A stretch of DNA of 64,000 bases from Heterobilharzia americana (Eukaryota > Platyhelminthes > Trematoda > Strigeidida > Schistosomatidae), in NCBI GenBank assembly GCA_944470555.2, contig OX104134.1:50397890-50461889 (forward strand), in the 5' to 3' direction. Shown in pieces: positions 1 to 12,800 of the stretch. The notes under the pieces are model-generated. The model was not told the DNA's origin. It saw nothing but the letters and a program-made list of their open reading frames with translations, and searched no databases. Both the position numbers and the translations under genes were made by a program. The first letter of the stretch is position 1, and every line of letters begins with the position of its first letter.

Positions 1-2
1 AC

Positions 3-1284
3 ATGGTTCCCAAAAAGGTTAGCAACGACTGGCGGTGATTACCAAGGGCCTAACTCCCATACAACACCGGACTGCTATCCGATACCTCATGTTTACGATT
101 TGACTGCGACGTCATGCGGAATGAACACACTCTCCAAAATCGATCTGGTCAAAGAGTATGATCAGATACCTATGGCAGCAGAAGATATCGCGAAAACAGC
201 CATTATTACTCCTTTTGGTTCGCTTGAATTCCTGCGCATGCCATTCGGTCTTCGGAATGCAGCACAAACACTCCAACGTTTTATAAATCGTGTCTTCCGT
301 GGTCTGAATTTTGTTCATGCCTACATCGATGACTGTCTCATTGTGAGTCCAGATAAGGAAACTCACCTCAAACATTTGGACCTCGCATTCGAAAGACTTA
401 AAAAACATGGCGTCACAGTCAACTTACAGAAGTGTGAAATAGGAGTTGAATCACTCAGCTTCCTTGGGCCTACCATTGACAACAAAGGTATACGCCTATC
501 GTGGGATAAAGTGGTGGCTATCATGAACTATCCAGAGCCGACCACTATGAAGCAGCCCCGCACTTTCAGTAGCCTGGTAAGTTATTACCGAAGGTTTATC
601 CCCGACTGTGCCTCTGTCATGAGACCACTAACAGATCTACTTCGAGGAGCTACGAAGTTCGTGGCTCTGGACAACGTAGCCAGACTTGCTTTCTCTAAAG
701 TCAAGGAAGCCATTTCGAACGCAAGCATGCTAATGCATCACTACCCCAATGCTCCTTTGAGTATTGCTGTTCGTGCATCTGACTCAGCAATTGGAGCAGT
801 TTTGCAACAGTTGACTGACAACCAGTGGCAACCGTTAGCCTTTTTCTCGAGGAGGCTGTAAGACGCGGAAATGAGATACAGTACATTTGGTAGGGAACTC
901 CTAGCTATGTACTGTTCTGTACGCCACTTCCGACATTCGGTGGAAGGTGGTGATTTCATTATTTTCACAGACCACAAACCGTTAACCTTTTTCCTCAGCT
1001 CGGCGTCTGACAAATACTCCCCTCGTGAGTCGCGACAGCTGGATTACATTTCTCAGTTCACGTCAGACATCTACCACATTTCGGGAGCAGATAACTCCGC
1101 AGCCGACGCACTATCTCGAATAGCTTCGATAAATCACACTGAGGGCGTTGATCTAGTTGAACTAGCTCTGTGTCAAAAAGAAGACCCTGAGCTGCATCAT
1201 GAGTTGTCGTCCACAACTCTCAAGCTGCCACTGTGTCCAGTGTCCGTGAGCGCCAATCCCAGTGTGGATTATTTCACGTTTTAA
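3..1284 (+). pseudogene. Ty3/gypsy retrotransposon pol remnant: reverse transcriptase and RNase H
   Basis: Polyprotein fragment of a CsRn1/Boudicca-like Ty3/gypsy LTR retrotransposon. Visible in order: a start of RT around MVPKK, then YPIPHVYDL, the RT block MPFGLRNA, the catalytic AYIDD, the block FLGPTI, and RNase H with FTDHKPL and an end of domain near ADNSAADALSRI. The reading frame is broken at least twice: a frame change close to base 31-36, after the MVPKK block, and an in-frame TAA at 859-861 between RT and RNase H. After about base 1230 the protein jumps out of the RNase H linker and the zinc-binding and most of the catalytic integrase core is missing. The copy is cut off by the window start, so gag and protease cannot be judged. 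Clade assignment is inferred from motif style only. Confidence 0.88.
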
Positions 1285-1972
1285 CTACACTTTTAAGTTC
1301 CGAACGACAGCCTACTATCCACAAGCAAAATGGCGCGGTGGAGCGTTTCCACCGACAATTGAGGGCTTCCCTTTCAGCTGCAAACACCTCAGTGGACTGG
1401 GGCTCTTCCTCCAGTTCTACTAGGTATTCGTGACGCGTTGAAAGCTGATGCTGGATACACCTCTGGAAAACTCGTGTATGGGACCACTCTTCACCTACCA
1501 AGTGGATGTTTCCCCTTCAACTTTCGAGCATGTTTTCGACGCGGCATCGTACGTGACTGGGCTTACAAATGCAATGCGTCCAGTTAGGCCTTCTCCGGTT
1601 AGACCTCAAACGACTAATGTCTTCGTTCACCCTAGTTTACAAAAGACATCACACGTGTTCATTTGCCATGACGCCGTTCGTCGACCACTCGAACCACCCT
1701 ATGACGTGCCATTCAAAGTGATCAAGCGACATGAGAAATTCCACATAATCGAGCGAAACGGACGTGAAGATACTGTTAGTATCGACCGTTTGAGACCAGC
1801 TTATTTCAAAGGCAACCCCACTACGAGTGACGTTTCAGCTCGCTACAGTCAACCGACGGATGGCCCAATTATCGAAATTCTTGACGATGTACCTGGTAAC
1901 GCACAGTTACAACAACCATCGGTGCCACAAAAACACGATCAGGTTGAACAGTTAGGTTCCCGGTGTATTTAA
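1285..1972 (+). pseudogene. Gypsy integrase C-terminal remnant
   Basis: Continuation of the same element. The end of the integrase core can be read as YYPQANGAVERFHRQL, so an internal deletion joins the RNase H side directly to the last part of the integrase core. The following block (LKADAGYTSGKLVYGTTLHLP) is in another frame than the C-terminal block from 1448, so at least one further frameshift is present. The last part contains a run ending HDAVRRPLEPPYDVPF and RLRPAYF, the usual chromodomain-less C-terminal part of CsRn1-clade integrases. The frame ends with TAA at 1970-1972. Non-functional. Confidence 0.82.
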
Positions 1973-2360
1973 AGTGGTATTCAACTTAGTGGTGTGAAAT
2001 AAAGTGTGCCAACCATATTTCTTTAAATAATTCAAATTTTTTCGGGGCACCATTTTTCTTACTTACCGGCAATGCGAAACTCCTCTTACACTTTGCCCTT
2101 TTATGTCAATTTTTTGCTACTACCACGTGGTGAAGCATTTTTTAAAAGCGTAAACTTTATTTCTATTTTCACGAAACGTTTTCGCGGTATTAAAGACCTT
2201 TGCTTATATTCCAGGTGCAACGAGCACTGGACGGAACGTCAAAGGAAACCGAGGACGGTGTTCGACGTACAGTTCGATTTATTGTATTTTATTTTTCAAT
2301 TGCCACGACACCCTAGGATAAATTTAGACAACCAGGGCTGCTTTACGCAGTGAGCCCGTC
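1973..2360 (+). repeat. Probable 3' untranslated region and LTR remnant of the gypsy element
   Basis: This AT-rich stretch follows the integrase stop. It has an AATAAA near 2000, a T-rich tract and the phrase CACGTGGTGAAGC near 2124. The position is where the polypurine tract and 3' LTR should lie, but no second LTR is in the window to compare with, so the LTR limits are a guess from position. Confidence 0.4.
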
Positions 2361-2389
2361 GGAAGAGTTTCACCAGTGAAGAAACCAGT

Positions 2390-4100
2390 GGGTTTTTACT
2401 TAAATGAATTTTTGTTCTCACATTATTAATTAACATGAGAGAAGCCGGTTTACAAGCATCATCACATTGATATGTGTCGAAAAATCTACAAGATTTTATG
2501 GGTCCTGAATAGTACAGAGGAGAGGTCATTTGACTCCATCAAAAACATCAGATTGTGGCTACGGGACAAAGAATATACCACTTTCAGCATATGCAGTGCG
2601 TTAAGGTGAAGATAATAAAAATTCCCATTCCCATATAATGGATTTAACATGACAGATACCAGTTCACAAGCACCGTCAAAATGATTTTGAAAGTTTACAG
2701 AATAATGCCGGGAATCATATCACTCACATAGCAAGTTACTGATATGCATAAACTTATTAAAACTTGCTGCAAACCAAGGGACGGGTATGGATTTCCATCC
2801 GTCATTACTCAGATAGGTTCCACTATCAACGACGAAAGCGCGCAATGTTCGAAGTTTGCGTTATAACCAGATGGCATTGTTAGTCCATCTGTATAGTTTC
2901 TTATTTAGTAATATAAACATCCATTCACTAGAAAGTTCTTCAGTTTTTAGCTTTACTAACCACAAAGGGCCCATTTATACCATCTGGAGTATCAGTAAGT
3001 ATCCACAGTTATATAGCCAAGGTGAGTGTCTAAATCCATGCATTTCCAGTTCACCATACGGTTTAAAGGTAGTACACATCAATTCCACTGGAAGTACTTC
3101 TAGTAGTGGATGAAGGTGGACGTTGGGACGGTTAATAGTCCAGACAGCAGCAGTTATATATGGCCTTCAGGCATCGTTCATATTAGCGTGAGAAGCATCA
3201 TTCGAGAAGTGTATTTGATGCGTGGTAACTTTTACTTGAAAAGATCACTTGATACAGAGTCCTAGAGAACATGTAGTGTGGAATTACTGCAGGTAAGTCA
3301 CATTCCGAGCCAATAGGTATATTGGTCTCGCGTTAGATCATTTTTTCAGAACATTTGTGCCGCTATGGCTGTTGGGAAACTTTAGACGGTTCGTCGCAAT
3401 AAGAATCCTGACCAACTGATGAGTTGATTGTGAAGATGTTCCAGAAGCCGCGAAAGATTGGGAGCAGTTCAGTATTTCATGGAGCAAAACAGCAGGTATT
3501 ATTTCCACTTAGTAGATGTGGGAAAGGGAATTACCACTCAGACCAGCTTGAAAAGGAGAGAAGTTCCTATACTTTTAGACCTATCCGAACTTTATGTACA
3601 TTTTCATGTATGTATGTGTAATTAACCGCATAGTTTTTCCATCATAAGATTCTCAAAACTTTTCTACACTGGTGAATGGTAGTAGCTTTGAGAGGGAACC
3701 AGTGTACATAAGTTCATTATAATGAGGAGGGGAACCAGTGCTCACACTCTTGTAAGCAATCACCAACCCATAAGTGTAGGAGAAACACGAGGGCTGTAAT
3801 AGCTCTGTTCCATACATTTAGATGCCGAGGCATATTCTCATTAGCCCAGGATGCATAGATGGTGGCCAGTTGAGCGATAGACTTGCCGTTTGTTAGTAGC
3901 CTATTAAATGAAGAGCGGAAAAGTGTCAGCGAGCTTGCCTTACGAGTTTTTTCTGGAAACCTATTCCAAATGTGAGAATTTATTGAAGAAGAAATTTTCC
4001 CGCAACCTCGCCGTACAACACTCAGTTTCAACTAATACTTTGTGGTTGCGTATATCGTACGTAGACGTTACAATTAGCTTGACTTTTAGTCAGTGAGAGT
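2390..4100 (-). repeat. Dispersed repeat, copy A (3' end of a non-LTR retrotransposon)
   Basis: Much of this stretch recurs at 4290-6250 with moderate divergence. Shared landmarks: ACATGAGAGAAGCC at about 2433 and 4322, GTTATAACCAG at about 2860 and 4759, CTTCAGTTTTTAGCTTT at about 2939 and 4850, and TATCCACAGTTATAT at about 3000 and 4900. On the minus strand the unit starts with a LINE-like ORF end (3717-4031) and continues into a long non-coding part, so it reads as a 5'-truncated LINE with a 3' UTR of more than 1 kb. The family was not identified. Confidence 0.6.
3717..4031 (-). pseudogene. C-terminal fragment of LINE reverse transcriptase ORF
   Basis: The minus-strand translation carries RRGCGKISSSINSHIWNRFP followed by a KTRKASSLTLFRSSFNRLL stretch. 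This is the usual last 40-60 residues of CR1/Jockey-type LINE ORF2 proteins (aromatic residue, W-N-x-L/F-P, then a SL-x-x-F-K/R-x-x-L helix). No RT catalytic block is left. It is the 5' part of repeat copy A. Confidence 0.5.
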
Positions 4101-4289
4101 GCAAGTGCTGGTGAAGTAACTTCTAGTGAAATATGAGGTCCAGTTCAAGTCTCCTCTTCCAGAGTGGTCCTAACCCCAACATGTCACATCTGGACGTGTA
4201 GTCTAGATTACAGTCAGTTCCTAATGTTCTGAAAGTGAAGTAACGTTGTACCCCTTCGACTTTCAGTTTGTCACTTAATTAATAAATAA

Positions 4290-6252
4290 ATGTTTTATTC
4301 TCAGGTTTAAAAAGGTTTTAACATGAGAGAAGCCAGTTTATGGGCTTCATCACGTTGATACATCCCAAATAATCCACAAGACTTTAGCCCTTAGTGATAC
4401 TGACGGAATGTCATTAAACTCAATCAAAGACCACCGAAGGTCCTGCTAGTTATGAAACGAACAACGAAACATTACTTTACAGCTTACACAGAGTGTTAAA
4501 GTTTAGATAATAATAAATATCGTCTTCATTTAACGAGATTAACAAGAGAGGTACTAGTTTACAAGCACCATCAAATTCATAATTTTTGAAAGTTCACGAA
4601 CTGGTATCTAGTATTGAATAGTTTACATATCAAGTCATTAGTGTGCATAATCTGGTTAAAATCTGCTGAAATTCATGAGACGGATATAGATTTCTACCTT
4701 CCGTCTCACAGACAAGTTCCATTGTCAATATCAAAAGAGCGCAATGCTCAAAGTTTGCGTTATAACCAGCCGACGTTGTTAGTCCATTCGCAAAGTTTGC
4801 TAATGAGTAATATAACAGCTTATTACTTGGAATGATCTTCAGTTTTTAGCTTTGCTAACCACAAAGGACCCACTTATGCAGTCTGGAGTATCAATAAAGT
4901 ATCCACAGTTATATGACCAAGATGTATGGCTATGTATATAGCCATGGCATTGACATCAATGCATTTCCAGGTCACCATGTTACGTTTAAAGGTAATATAG
5001 AATAATTCTGCCAGGGATACTTGTTGTATTGGATGGAAATAGGTGTTGAAACAGTCAATAGTCTGAATGGCAGTATTTATACATGGACTGCGGGTATCTT
5101 TTGTATCAGCATAGGCGGCATCATTCGAGAAGTGCTTGATGCATAGTAAGTTTCATATGAAAAGCTCTCTTAGTAAAGAGTACTAGAAAATGTGTAGTGT
5201 GGAGCCATTGCAGGTAAGTGACGTCCTGAGCCAATATGTAAATTGGTCTCTGGTTTAATCATCTGTTCAGAATGTATCTGCTACTAATACTGTTGGGAAT
5301 GGTCAGACGGTTCGTCACGAGAAAAATCATGACCAGTAGGTGAGTTAATCTTGAAGAGAGTCCAGAATTCGCGAAAGAGTGGGAGCAGTCAATAATTGTT
5401 GGCGTCAATGAGCAGGTATTATTCCCATAAAATAATCATGTTCAGTACTGAATTTGAACGTCAAATGTCGACTTGCAGTTGTTTCTGCAAATGGAGAAAG
5501 AAAGAAGAAGCACGAGCAGATATGGAAAGAGAAGTTACTACGCTATCAAATTTGGAGTACAGAGAAGTCCCCATTCTTTTTTTTAGCTAACCGGACTTTA
5601 TGTACATTTTCATGTATATGTGAAGTCTACTACATAGTCCTTCCATTACAAGGATCTTAAGTTGTTTTTTTAGGGGGGGTATACCGTAATGGCTTCGAGA
5701 GATGAACAGTATTCTTTAAGTTCATTATTCGGAGAGGAGCAAGTATTCACACCCTCTTATGTAGTAGTAAAGCCATCTGCACTAAAGGAACTGGAGGGCT
5801 TCAATAAACACCGATTCTTACATTTAGAGGTCTGGGTACGTTCACAGTGGACGCAATGGTTTGAACATTGTTGTGTACCGATTGCTCCACTATGCTTCAT
5901 ATTTGTGATGAAATTTATGATATCTGTGAACTGCAGGAAATTCACCGGGTAGACGTGTCGAAAGCCGAAATGCAGACATGCAAGAGCGAATAAAACGTGG
6001 AAGCTCATTCCATAATTTGCTGTACTGTAACATAAAGGATCGTGACCTAAGTTTAAGGCGGTGCTTTTCTACAGGTACAGTACATTCCACGATTGCGTAG
6101 ACTATATGAAGATATAGGCTTAAAAGTAGGAGCGCAACGGGCGGAAAAAATAGGTTAAGGTTGAGCTTAGGGCATCTTAGCCAAAGTGGGTCAATTCTTG
6201 GTTTCTTACACCTTCCCTTCATAGTCAAGTTCTTCGTGACGACCCAGTACAT
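4290..6252 (-). repeat. Dispersed repeat, copy B (3' end of the same non-LTR family)
   Basis: Second copy of the repeat at 2390-4100 in the same orientation, about 1.9 kb downstream. Similar blocks are separated by indels and the two copies differ clearly, so they are old. The minus-strand 5' part holds the same type of ORF end (5890-6252). The two lying head to tail could be independent insertions or an old tandem duplication. Confidence 0.58.
5890..6252 (-). pseudogene. C-terminal fragment of LINE reverse transcriptase ORF
   Basis: The minus-strand translation has LKLRSRSFMLQYSKLWNELP then RFIRSCMSAFRLSTRL, matching the W-N-x-L-P and following helix seen at LINE ORF2 C-termini and in copy A at 3717-4031. 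The N-terminal part of the frame (hydrophobic, LFFPPVALLLLSLYLH) is not recognisable and may be a frame-shifted stretch. Confidence 0.5.
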
Positions 6253-8173
6253 AGCGGGTGGAAGTTTCTTTGAACATGCTCAATTAGATATTCTATCCGA
6301 GGCATACATAGTGCTGAAGATCATTGGTTGTGGAATATGTTCCTGATCCTAAAGTGGATATGTTTCAGGTAATCTTATTATTTCTCTCCTAAGTACTTAT
6401 CTTTCGTGCTGTGTAAATACGTTTTGTATAGTGTACTGTATACTCTGTATGTAGTAGTAATAATAATAACAATAATAATTGCTCTATTCCAAACAATATG
6501 TATGATACAGAATGGAATCATCAGCATGTAATTTTTCGAAAAAGTCGCTGACAGAACAATATTTTCAGACAAAATGGTTATTGTATCTGAACGATGTTAT
6601 TAATTCAAATCAATGAGGTAAAACAGCCAACCATATTGAGGAATCCAGAACGTAAGTTTACTGGTTGTGTTTCATTCAGCCAGTACAAGAATGTTCAACT
6701 CAAGCTAAGTATCCGTGGTATATAAGTATTATATACTTTTGCGCACTGAAAAGTCAACTGCCATATAAAGTGTTCTTTTTTCTGCTTTTTTATTTAATCG
6801 AGAAACGGCGAGTTGAAAACATTTTAAAAATGTACAAGAGTACATGATACGTTCAGAGAACATATTTAAATGATTAAAATGAAAGATAAAAATTTGACAT
6901 ATATGTTGGGTGGGAAGTTCTTGTAACCCGAGGTCCAAGCAGGTCGCAGCTAATCATCGAAGCAGTAGTAGTAGTAGTTGTACTCTTCGTTAAATCCCAA
7001 ATGGATCGTGCTACCTGAATACAGAACTATCTTTCCTACTTCATGTCAGAAAAACGTGTCGGGAGGAATTTATCCTTTCCAAACGGTTTCACGTCATTGA
7101 TTCATGGATCCACTAGTTGAATATAACCATAAAGCCAAGGAGTTACAGAAATAGTGAACGGAAGTTTTCTGTGTAATATGTATAAATAATTAAATGTGGT
7201 GATAAAATTTCTGCCAACAAGCTTAGCACTAAATATTTAATGAATGAAATGTCAAGCATAATGTTTAGTTTTTCGTGTAAACTACTGCAAGAGTTTATAG
7301 AGTTGTAGTATTGTAGCACGTGGTAATAGATCTGAGCTCATATTACCGTTACTTGTAAGTTCTGTGCACAGAAAACGTGTTTAACTTATTCGATATCTGA
7401 CCACCCTTTTAGTTGTGAAAAGTATCATTGCTTCCACAGTATGAAAACTTTATTCGTACCGTACTGAGTTTTACTCCTAAAAGGCTAGATGTGTCTGAAA
7501 CACCCTACTTATTAATATTCGTATAAACATGCTCTGCTTAAGGAGGAGCAATTTCGTCTTCATTGATTGTAATGTAATTTGTTTGACTTTAGAATTGTTT
7601 AAGTGGTAAGACGTCAAGTAGCTCATTGGCAATTGGTTGTGTTTTCAATCGATCCTGAAAAAGAATAATTTATGGTCTTTTCAAATTTGTTAAAGGTAAC
7701 TGATTTACGATTTACAATTCTGTTTAAAGTTTATGATTTCATGTACGACGGGGTGTAGGTCTATGGACAAAACATTTACCTTTCATTTTAGTGTTGTCGC
7801 GTTTATGAATGGTTAAGTCACACTCTATTAACCTGCTAACTATCTCTGTTCATAAACCAACACCTAAAGATATGAGCCGAGGTATGCTACTATAGCTTGA
7901 CTTTGAAACAGTATCACTACTTCCGCAGTTTTTTTGCGTTACAGACAATGATAATAAGAACAATACATTTGATTGCACATCTCAACTTCATGGTTACTTG
8001 TTTAAGTTTGAGGAGGGGAAAAAATCCCCTGATAGGTAAATCTCGGTCGACATTAGTTGGTCATGTAACCTAGAATTTCCTTGAGTCACAATCTATCTGC
8101 TTTTATCTCTATAGCATATAAGCCATATATATATCGGTGTTGTTTAAACAAACATTCTTGTACTAATTGATAG
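6253..8173. other. No gene recognised; probable upstream intron of Pellino
   Basis: AT-rich sequence with short trinucleotide runs (TAA-type near 6453-6480, AGT-type near 6963) and no frame with a recognisable product. The FHA exon at 8174 starts in mid-domain after an AG, so this DNA is likely intron. I looked for the preceding Pellino exon (the part before IGRST) and did not find it here. Confidence 0.5.
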
Positions 8174-8449
8174 ATTGGTCGAAGCACTGACGATCACATC
8201 GATTTTGTTATATCTGAACCAAGACATTCAGTCAACCAAAATCGTCAGTCTTTAACTCATAATGATGATGATGTTGATGATAACAGTAATACGAAGTGTA
8301 ATGATACTCCTTTAAAGGACAATAACCTTGGGAATTATGAAAGTGCTGTTTCACGTTTCGCCTGTCGTATTCACATTGATCGTGATCCACCCTACACTGC
8401 TCGCCTTTATGCTGCTGGATTCGACGCCTCCAACAATATTTTCTTGGGT
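8174..8449 (+). CDS. PELI (Pellino family): Pellino exon 1 of those seen: FHA-like domain core
   Basis: Acceptor TAG at 8171-8173, donor GTGAGT at 8450, 92 codons, phase 0 at both ends. The translation begins IGRSTDDHIDFVISEP, contains SRFACRIHIDRDPPYTARLY and ends in NIFLG, a close match to the Pellino FHA-like core. Between these blocks lies an insert rich in Asn, Asp and Thr (about residues 17-55 of the exon) with a GAT-type simple repeat at 8264-8282 coding for a poly-Asp run. Other Pellinos have only a few residues here, so a surface loop of the FHA fold seems expanded. Confidence 0.93.
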
Positions 8450-9837
8450 GTGAGTGAAATACTAATTTTTCATACTTTTTACTCTTAGTAATTAGTAAAT
8501 TGATTAACGGTTGCATAATTTATGATTTCGATTGCATATACAACAAGTTTGAGCTCAGCTTCACTAATCCTTGTCCAATATCCAGATGAAAGCAGTCCAA
8601 AATCAAGTGGTGATTTTCTTTTTTGTTATTGACCTGACTTGTCATTAGTATAATCACAATGAAGTTGATTTAAGGTCTTAAGAAGTTTCTACCTCATTCA
8701 AGATGCGTTTTTTCCATCTACCTATCTAAATGATAACTGGTAATTTTATACAGTTTCAAACCGAAAACGTCAGTCTGTAAGGCAGCGTTACAAACCCGAA
8801 GTGTGTAGATTATAATGGGTAACTCTAAGATTGACTATAAAGACCACCCTGTAAAAAAATGAAATGAGCAATTAGACTTCTTTATTTGGTAAAAAATTGC
8901 CTTTCCAGATGAGAGAAAGAGAGAGTTTTTTTAAAGTCATCCTAGCAACTACTGAGATAGCCCACTAAGTTTCTTTATTTTATAGAAAAACCACCTTCCT
9001 AGGTGAAATATTGAAACCTAATTGGTTATTACAGTCAAAATCGAGTCGAATCGCACTCAACAACCGTGTGCATATTCGTGTAGTAGGCAATGAGCTAAAC
9101 CTGTTGTATCAGGGCTAATTATATTACCTGGCTGACCAAACCTTGGTAATTGGGTCAGTGTTCGAACCCGTAACCTACTGGTTGAAAGTCACATCCTCAA
9201 GCCAGTAAGCCACAGCTCAGTAGTTGGTAAAATGACCTTTAAAGTTATTCATTATGACACTTGCTACAACATTGTATTTTCCTTTTTACCACTGTTAATA
9301 TTATGATGTTGCTGGTACATTTTAGTCCAAACAAGGGCTTGCAAATGAAATTTCTCGGTTGAATTTCACGTGATTCTGACAGTTTTATATTGGACTGTTG
9401 AAGGTCTTGTAGACACCTAATAGTTTTGTTGTTCTAAACTTGATGATTACCAGTTGTCCGTTTTATCTAAGATTTATATCAGTATCTTGTTTTTAGTTGA
9501 AATATCTGGGTAATTTATTGTCAACTAAATGTATCCAATATTTTTGTAGTGGTTCAGATTAGTTTGCCTTACACCCGCTTTTTGTTGTCCTAGTTAAATC
9601 TACTAGGCTTATTTGCATTTCAGTGACATTCTAAATGAAATTTCATCTTATCGAAACTTGTAGTGCTGTAGACTTGGTTTTTGAATAAACCATAGTTATC
9701 CATATGCGAGTTTATGATCATTAATTAAATAGAAGTTTATAGAAGGAATTGTGCGTACTAGGTTTATTTCACTAAATATTATGAGACTGTAATTAACGGA
9801 AACACCACGGCATCACCGGGGCATTGTGTTAATAATG

Positions 9838-9878
<41 letters not shown>

Positions 9879-12800
9879 ATCCAAATAAGTTAACACTGCA
9901 AGGTTACCAACATTTTTTTGATCCATTGCATAAGTTTCAATATAGTTCCAGTGTGTTTAGAAAATCAAAACACTATTTTTTTTTATGAACTTTTCACTGT
10001 GTATACCGTAGCTTCTTCAGCAGATTACTTGGATTTCGGTTAATCATAGCAAGTTTATAAAAATCCGAATGATCTGCTAGAAACACTTTGGCATACACTA
10101 CGAAACCTACAGAAAAAATGTTGTTTTGATTTTCTAAACACTCTGGAAGTATGTTAAAGCTTACTTACATGATGATTAAATCAGACTCGGTGCTCAAATT
10201 CTTCCAGTATATTCGTAACCACTGAATGCTTATGGTTTTTAAAATCTTCCATGTGTAAACCATGTCCGAGAAACTTCTCAAGTCCAATTAAGGTCGTTGT
10301 TTCTGTCTTTACTTTAAATAGATAACATTGTTGCGAATTTCATTCGATGTTTGTGAAGAGAAATTAAAGCATTCACCTGAAGTATGTTGGTCACATTTTA
10401 CACAGGATATACTAATCAGTATGAGTTCAAAACACGCCTGAAAAATAACATCTGATAGTATTCTCTTCTATCTCTCCTCCATTTGATTCATCTACTTTGA
10501 CTAATGGGATCACCGATCCAGGAATCGTACTCGACCAGTTGGTGACAGGTACAGGTACTCCGTTCACTCATGCTTTATTTGATGAAAATTCAGTAGATAG
10601 ACCTAATAAATCCACTATTCCGAAGCGCAGAATGACGCAGCTTTTTTTATACTCATGATGTTTTGTTGTTTTGATTCTGAACTGAACTAATCATTCTCTG
10701 CTGCTTTACAACCTCTTTAAACGGATTCCACAACATTGTCTTGGAATTCACCTTGATGTCATTTGTTTGATAGTCATAAGAAGTAGATTCCAGGACGCTT
10801 GTTTTATCTAGTTGTTCACTTGGTAGCTGAATGTTTCTGTATGGATGTTGATATTCCCCACAGGAACTGGAGCTCTGCTTCCATTGTCTCCTGATATGCT
10901 GCTTTGTTATCCTACCAGATTATTGAATCATAAAAGTCGAACACAAATAAGTCTAGATCCACCTAATGAGTCTCAGATATGAGACAAATGAATGTACCAT
11001 TGATGCAACTATTAGTCTATGACTGTTGAAAGATATGGTTTCAGAAAGCAAACGACTAGCACTTACTGCATTTCATTGTTCTAGCTATCTGACAAACAGA
11101 TAAACTTTGAATACTTCTGAAATATGGTTTACTCTCTTACGTTACACTGGAAAGTTGTTTGTTTATATTACAAAGGAGGCCTTAACAACCGTCACTTTAT
11201 ATGAATACACTGAAAAACATCTATAATTTGTTCATTCAGTAGTCCCGGATTTCTAAAGATAAGTAAACTGTTCATTATTTACGTGTTGTATAAACGCACA
11301 TGTTTACCCATACCGGACTCGCTTTTTTATTCAGTCATCATTGTATTGACGAAGAATAAGCAAACTGATGTCTAAGTAAGTATCCAACCCCTCTTTTCTT
11401 ATTATTCTACAAATTTTCAGCACCATAATTTCTTCCCTTCTTTTCTCTACTAATCTTAGTTTCTTTTTAACTTGTATACAAGACGTGCTTTTTCTTTATG
11501 CCTTACCTAATTCTGAACAAGTGAAAACTGGGTTTCAAAAAAAGTAGTAATAATCATAAGCTGTAGTCTTCACTGTTTTTGTTATTGTGTTCTATTTTCT
11601 TATTTTTTGCATTATCTTGCTGTTTAAACTGTGACTCTCTTCGGTATGTGATTTCAACGTTTCTAGCTCCATTCCACTGTGACTGTTTTGACCTCTCTAT
11701 GACTAATATATATCCTAAAAACACTGTTATCCATTCATACCAACAGGAAGCTAAACAAAACACTAGGTGACTGAAATCATACTAGAAATCTGGCTAAGTA
11801 GTACATTAAAGCTGACAAATAACTAGACCGACATTCGACTTGAATCCATATGCAGCTGAAGCTTCCTTGCTTGCTTGTTTCATTTTTTTCTGAGGACATC
11901 TTTATCTCCTGAACCAATCAACCAATAATGTCTGACTAATAATTTCCAACCGCATACGTCAAACTGGGCCACCTTTAGTGCCGTCGCTGTCAGACCGTAA
12001 AAGGTCGGGGGTTTACAACGCTTCGATGCGAAAAATTCTGCTCTGCGCCTGTGAAAGCTGGTCTCTCCGAGTTGATGATATGCAACGGCTCTGTGTGTTC
12101 GATTGCCGTTGTCTCAGTAGGATTGCCCGTATCCGGTGGCAACACCATGTAAGTAATCCTCAGGTACGACAGCGTGTGTTTAGGCATGATCGAGATCGTC
12201 ATTGAGTAAGTGAAGTCATCTGGAAACATCAGCTTCAGTGTCTTGAACATATATTATAGATGTCGTCCCAATGGCCTCCACACTGTCCATTGTTTGTTAA
12301 CCCTGGGACTGGCTGAAGGAAGCAGAGAGGGGGTCAGTGAATGACGTGGAGCCGTGAGATCAAGGATTGTTGTATAGGGTTAGCATCTGTAGTTGCATCA
12401 CGACTCCCTAGCTGGAGTCCAAGAGACCACCCAACTCAGTGGCTTGAGACGTTATCACACATGGCTCAGAATCGAAACCAGTGGTAGTCATGCTATAGCT
12501 CCCTTCTATCTTCTTTTACTTAAAAGTATTGAATATTTTGTCTTGAATCTATCTTACTGGACTGGCCTTTTAATCATTCTATTCTTATCGTGTTTTATTT
12601 TTATCCTCCGGTTTATATCTTCATAATATTGTTATATTATTTTGTGTGGGCGCATTTCTTGTTGCCTAACTGTACGACGTTTCTGTTCAAATAATAATAA
12701 TGATAAGCTAACTGATGCAACACTAGGGTATACTGTCCTTGACGTTTACAAGTAATCAATTATTATTTTTTATTGTTGTTTGTCCCTTGGGTTCCTGGTG

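Noticed and set aside
6960..6980. CRISPR-like or regulatory short repeat array
   Set aside because: Only a short trinucleotide run (AGT type); there are no spaced direct repeats anywhere in the window.
7081..7140. Candidate upstream Pellino exon (phrase reading like V-E-Y after CCACTAGTTGAATATAAC)
   Set aside because: The surrounding residues do not match the S-x-T-L-S-R-x-Q-T-V-V-V-E-Y block and no splice sites fit.
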